From Streptomyces atriruber (GTDB lineage: Bacteria > Actinomycetota > Actinomycetes > Streptomycetales > Streptomycetaceae): DNA of 60,806 nucleotides. Location of the stretch: positions 1 through 60,806 of the forward strand of contig NZ_LIPN01000002.1 in the NCBI RefSeq assembly GCF_001418325.1, written 5' to 3'. The notes below the pieces were generated by a model. It made no database searches and was not told the DNA's origin. It saw only the letters and a list, made by a program, of their open reading frames with translations. Positions 58,104-60,806 of this stretch are shown here, one piece after another. Positions within the stretch are counted from its first letter, which is position 1. Every line of letters begins with the position of its first letter. The translations under genes were made by a program, and so were the position numbers.

Positions 58104-58274
58104 GCGCGGGGTGGATCCCACTCCCAAGAGGCGGCCCCGTCAAGGGTTCCGGCGTCAGAGAACCGAACCGGCACCGCCCCTCTTCCAACAGAGTCCAACA
58201 AGCTCTACCGTAAGCGCGCGCGTGACACGCACATGCAAACCCCCCATCTTTCGCGAGTACGGAGGAACGTAACG

Positions 58275-60332
58275 ATGCGTCATCTCCCAACCCGCACAAC
58301 CCGCCTGAGAGTGGTCGGATCGCTGACCGCCGCCCTGCTGTGCGCCGCCGGGCTCGCCATGCCCGCCGCGGCACGTGACACCGCCGCGCCGGCCGACACC
58401 CCGGCCACCGCCGACCCCGGCGCGAAGCTTCCCGGCGGTCTCGCCCTCACTCCGCCCATGGGCTTCAACAACTGGAACTCGACCCATTGCAGGGCCGAGT
58501 TCGACGAGGCGATGGTCAAGGGGATCGCGGACATATTCGTCGAGAAGGGCCTCAAGGACGCCGGGTACGAGTACGTCAATCTCGATGACTGCTGGGCACT
58601 CCCGCAGCGCGACGCGAACGGCAAACTCGTACCGGACCCCGTCCGATTCCCCCAGGGGATCAAGGCCGTTGCCGACTACGTCCACTCCAAGGGCCTCAAA
58701 CTCGGCATCTATACGAGCGCGGGCACCAAGACCTGCAATTCCGCGGGCTTCCCCGGTGCGCTCGGCCATGAGCGGAGCGACGCCCAGCAGTTCGCCGACT
58801 GGGGCGTCGACTATCTCAAGTACGACAACTGCAACAACCAGGGCGTCGACGCCAAACAGCGGTACATCGCCATGCGCGACGCGCTGAAGGCCGCCTCCGA
58901 GAGCACCGGCAGGCCCATCGTCTACAGCATCTGCGAATGGGGCGAGAACAAACCGTGGGAATGGGCGGCGGACGTCGGCCACCTCTGGCGCACCACCGGT
59001 GACATCAGTGACAACTGGGGCTCCATGTTGTCCATCATGAAGAGGAACCTGCCGCTCGCGAAGCACGCGGGTCCCGGCCGGTGGAACGACCCCGACATGC
59101 TCGAAGTCGGCAACGGCGGCATGACGGGCACCGAGTACCGCACGCACTTCTCGATGTGGTCGATCATGGCCGCGCCCCTGCTCATCGGCTCCGACCTGCG
59201 CAAGGCGACCCCCGAGACCTTCGAGATCCTCGGCAACGAGGAAGTCATCGCCGTCGACCAGGACCCCCTGGGCAAGCAGGGCGAAGTCGTCACGTCGGAG
59301 GGCGGCCGCTGGGTCGTCGCCAAGGAGATGAAGGACGGCAGCCGCGCCGTCGCCCTCTTCAACGAGTCCGGCAGCCCGCAGTCCGTGTCCACGACGGCCG
59401 CGGCCGTCGGGCTCCCCGACGCCGACGCGTACACGCTGCGCGATCTGTGGCAGCACAAGAGCTACAACACGGCGGGCCGGATCGCGGCGACCGTCCCGGC
59501 ACACGGCACCGTACTGCTGCGCGTCTCCGCCGACGGCAAGTGGGCGCACCACCCGCCTGCCACCGAACTCGGCCTGAAGGGCGGCTTGTTCGTGGAGGCC
59601 GACGAGGCGGCCGAGGTCACCTCCGAGATCACCAACCTGGGCCGCACGCCCGCCCAGCGGGTCTCCGTGGCGCTCGGCGCGCCCTCGGGGTGGACCGTGA
59701 AGGCCACCTCGCCGAGCACGGCGCGCTCGCTGGGGACCGGCAGGACGCTCGCCACGTCGTGGCAGGTCACCGCTCCGGCGGACACGAAGCCGGGATCGTA
59801 CGACGTCCGTCTCACCGCCACCTACCGCTCGCCGCAGGGCGCCCGCGCCGAGAAGGTGCTGCCGCTCACGGCCCAGGTGGTCGTGGCGCCCCCGGCGGGC
59901 AACTCGCCGCTCGGCGACCTGCCGTGGCTGTCGGCGACCAACGGCTGGGGCCCCGTGGAGCGCAACACCAGCAACGGAGAGAGCGGCCTCGGCGACGGCA
60001 GGCCGATCACCATCGGCGGAAAGGTGTACGCGAAGGGCCTCGGAGTGCATGCCGAGAGCGCCGTCGAGTACTACGCCGGAGCGGCCTGCGAGAAGGTCAC
60101 CGCGCAGGTCGGCGTCGACGACGAGACGATCGTGAAGGGCACGGTCGCCTTCGAGATCTGGGCGGACGGCAAGAAGGCCGCCTCGACCGGCGTGCTCACC
60201 AACGCCATGCCCGCGCAGGAACTGTCCGCGGACGTGAGCGGCGCCCAGGTCGTACGCCTCGTCGTCACGGACGGCGGGGACGGCATCGACTCCGACCACG
60301 GCGACTGGGCGGAGGCCACGCTGAGCTGCTGA
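58275..60332 (+). CDS. Secreted GH27 alpha-galactosidase with NPCBM domain
   Basis: A 685-residue secreted enzyme. Residues 1-33 are a signal peptide (LTAALLCAAGLAMPAAA). The GH27 barrel starts LTPPMGFNNWNSTHC; the nucleophile is Asp184 in LKYDNC and the acid/base lies in RWNDPDML (Asp272/274). A beta-sandwich and a NEW3-like linker domain (EITNLGRTPAQRVSVALGAP) follow, and the last 150 residues are an NPCBM-type carbohydrate-binding domain (YAKGLGVHAESAVEYY, VRLVVTDGGDGIDSDHGDWA). It hydrolyses terminal alpha-galactosides outside the cell; the neighbouring importer likely takes up the products. GGAGG precedes the ATG. Confidence 0.95.
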   Translation: MRHLPTRTTRLRVVGSLTAALLCAAGLAMPAAARDTAAPADTPATADPGAKLPGGLALTPPMGFNNWNSTHCRAEFDEAMVKGIADIFVEKGLKDAGYEYVNLDDCWALPQRDANGKLVPDPVRFPQGIKAVADYVHSKGLKLGIYTSAGTKTCNSAGFPGALGHERSDAQQFADWGVDYLKYDNCNNQGVDAKQRYIAMRDALKAASESTGRPIVYSICEWGENKPWEWAADVGHLWRTTGDISDNWGSMLSIMKRNLPLAKHAGPGRWNDPDMLEVGNGGMTGTEYRTHFSMWSIMAAPLLIGSDLRKATPETFEILGNEEVIAVDQDPLGKQGEVVTSEGGRWVVAKEMKDGSRAVALFNESGSPQSVSTTAAAVGLPDADAYTLRDLWQHKSYNTAGRIAATVPAHGTVLLRVSADGKWAHHPPATELGLKGGLFVEADEAAEVTSEITNLGRTPAQRVSVALGAPSGWTVKATSPSTARSLGTGRTLATSWQVTAPADTKPGSYDVRLTATYRSPQGARAEKVLPLTAQVVVAPPAGNSPLGDLPWLSATNGWGPVERNTSNGESGLGDGRPITIGGKVYAKGLGVHAESAVEYYAGAACEKVTAQVGVDDETIVKGTVAFEIWADGKKAASTGVLTNAMPAQELSADVSGAQVVRLVVTDGGDGIDSDHGDWAEATLSC

Positions 60333-60472
60333 GGCGCGCGTCGGGCGGCCCGCCCTGCTCGCCGGGCGGCGGGTCCCCGTCCGTCGAGCGGCGGATGTCG
60401 GGCGACCCGCCCTGTTCACAAGCGGCCACCCGACACCGGTCACCCTCCGCGCCACGACCTCGGACGCGCCAC

Positions 60473-60522
60473 GGACCCGGGCGCGACAGGGACCCGGGCG
60501 CCGACGGGGACCCGGGCGCGAC
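60473..60522. repeat. Three tandem ~17-bp repeats
   Basis: GGACCCGGGCGCGAC (60473-60487), GGACCCGGGCGCCGAC (60490-60505) and GGACCCGGGCGCGAC (60508-60522), each with a CCCGGG palindrome. They lie in the 218-bp gap between the convergent GH27 and ROK kinase genes. A second duplicated segment (TCGGGCGGCCCGCCCTG and TCGGGCGACCCGCCCTG) occurs at about 60340-60410. Confidence 0.65.
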
Positions 60523-60550
60523 ACATACGTACAGCCCACAGAACCCGACG

Positions 60551-60806
60551 TCAGCCCCCGACCGCACTCCCCAGCCGCACCGTCGCGCCCGGCCCGCCCG
60601 CGGTGCCCGACCCACCGGCCGCGCTCGGCGCCCCGTCGAGCGCGGCCGCCGCCGCACCCACCAGACCCGCGTCCGTGCCCATCAACGCGGGGGCCACGGT
60701 CAGTTGGCGTACGAAGGAGAGCGTGGCGTAGTCCCGCAGGGCGCGACGCAGGGGCGTGAAGAGCACGTCGCCCGCCTTCGCCACTCCCCCGCCGATCACC
60801 GCGATG
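60551..60806 (-). CDS. ROK family sugar kinase, C-terminal end only
   Basis: The last 84 codons of a gene that continues beyond the right edge. IAVIGGGVAKAGDVLFTPLRRAL followed by PALMGTDAGLVGAAAAAL is the standard C-terminus of actinobacterial ROK glucokinases. The tail after residue 60 of this fragment is Gly/Ala-rich. It probably phosphorylates a hexose; a role with the adjacent galactoside uptake genes is possible but cannot be tested here. Confidence 0.85.
   Translation of the reverse strand, partial: IAVIGGGVAKAGDVLFTPLRRALRDYATLSFVRQLTVAPALMGTDAGLVGAAAAALDGAPSAAGGSGTAGGPGATVRLGSAVGG

Noticed and set aside
1..60806. tRNA, rRNA or known riboswitch
   Set aside because: No cloverleaf with a T-loop GTTCRANYC core, no rRNA signature and no riboswitch core was recognised by eye. 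A covariance-model scan would be needed to exclude small ones.

Overview
The window is chromosomal DNA from an actinomycete, almost certainly a Streptomyces. It is very GC-rich, genes are tightly packed with GTG and TTG starts and 4-nt ATGA/GTGA overlaps, and many products are typical of the genus (TerD, DUF6643, DUF6332, DUF4865, ROK and TetR regulators, F420 and deazaflavin enzymes, FtsX-type exporters). The species cannot be named from sequence alone. I found no rRNA, tRNA, CRISPR array, replication origin or intact insertion sequence.

Layout. 1-12 kb: TerD (cut by the window edge), DUF6643, MOSC protein, Rv1733c-like membrane protein, a beta-helix/AAA+ fusion, a large membrane hydrolase, a DeoR regulator, SRPBCC protein, a Cds1-like PLP enzyme and an RsbW-like ATPase. 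12-16 kb: FtsX-type ABC exporter with a SHOCT membrane protein, divergent from a TetR regulator that heads a cupin/DUF4865/phosphotriesterase operon. 18.5-26 kb: TetR/MFS pair, a gene remnant, an HTH membrane protein, a penicillin-binding-like lipoprotein, and a divergent ROK regulator/MFS pair.

26.5-37.9 kb is the standout: a one-directional biosynthetic operon. It encodes a single-module A-Ox-T-TE synthetase of the indigoidine (BpsA/IndC) type with a PptA-like tautomerase read in frame at its C-terminus, a serine O-acetyltransferase, an ATP-grasp ligase fused to a cysteine-synthase-like PLP enzyme, a protein with two ATP-grasp domains, an MFS exporter and a cupin. The inferred logic is as follows. 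Glutamine is oxidised and cyclised to an aminopyridinedione-type ring. O-acetylserine is made and used by the PLP domain for beta-substitution, possibly with that ring as nucleophile. Up to three ATP-grasp units then form amide bonds, and the product is exported. I know of no characterised cluster with this gene set. Upstream lie about 0.8 kb of non-coding DNA with an A+T-rich promoter-like patch, a possible 16-codon leader ORF and a strong hairpin.

37.9-50 kb: cytidine/guanine-deaminase-like enzyme, LLM flavin oxidoreductase, mycothiol-dependent-isomerase-like protein, MarR, a two-component system, TetR/deazaflavin-nitroreductase pair, geranylgeranyl-reductase-like flavoprotein, M20 dipeptidase and a P-loop/NUDIX fusion. 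50-51 kb holds remnants of an integrated element (C-terminal end of a tyrosine recombinase and frameshifted coding debris). 51-60.8 kb: STAS protein, TetR/MFS pair, a small membrane protein, a carbohydrate ABC importer beside a secreted GH27 alpha-galactosidase, and the C-terminal end of a ROK sugar kinase at the right edge.

Several regulators have clear inverted repeats in front of them (TetR 15972, TetR 18585, MarR 40631, TetR 45420, TetR 52370), so their likely operators are listed. Starts were chosen from ribosome binding sites and family N-termini. All functions are predictions from reading the sequence; no database search was run.
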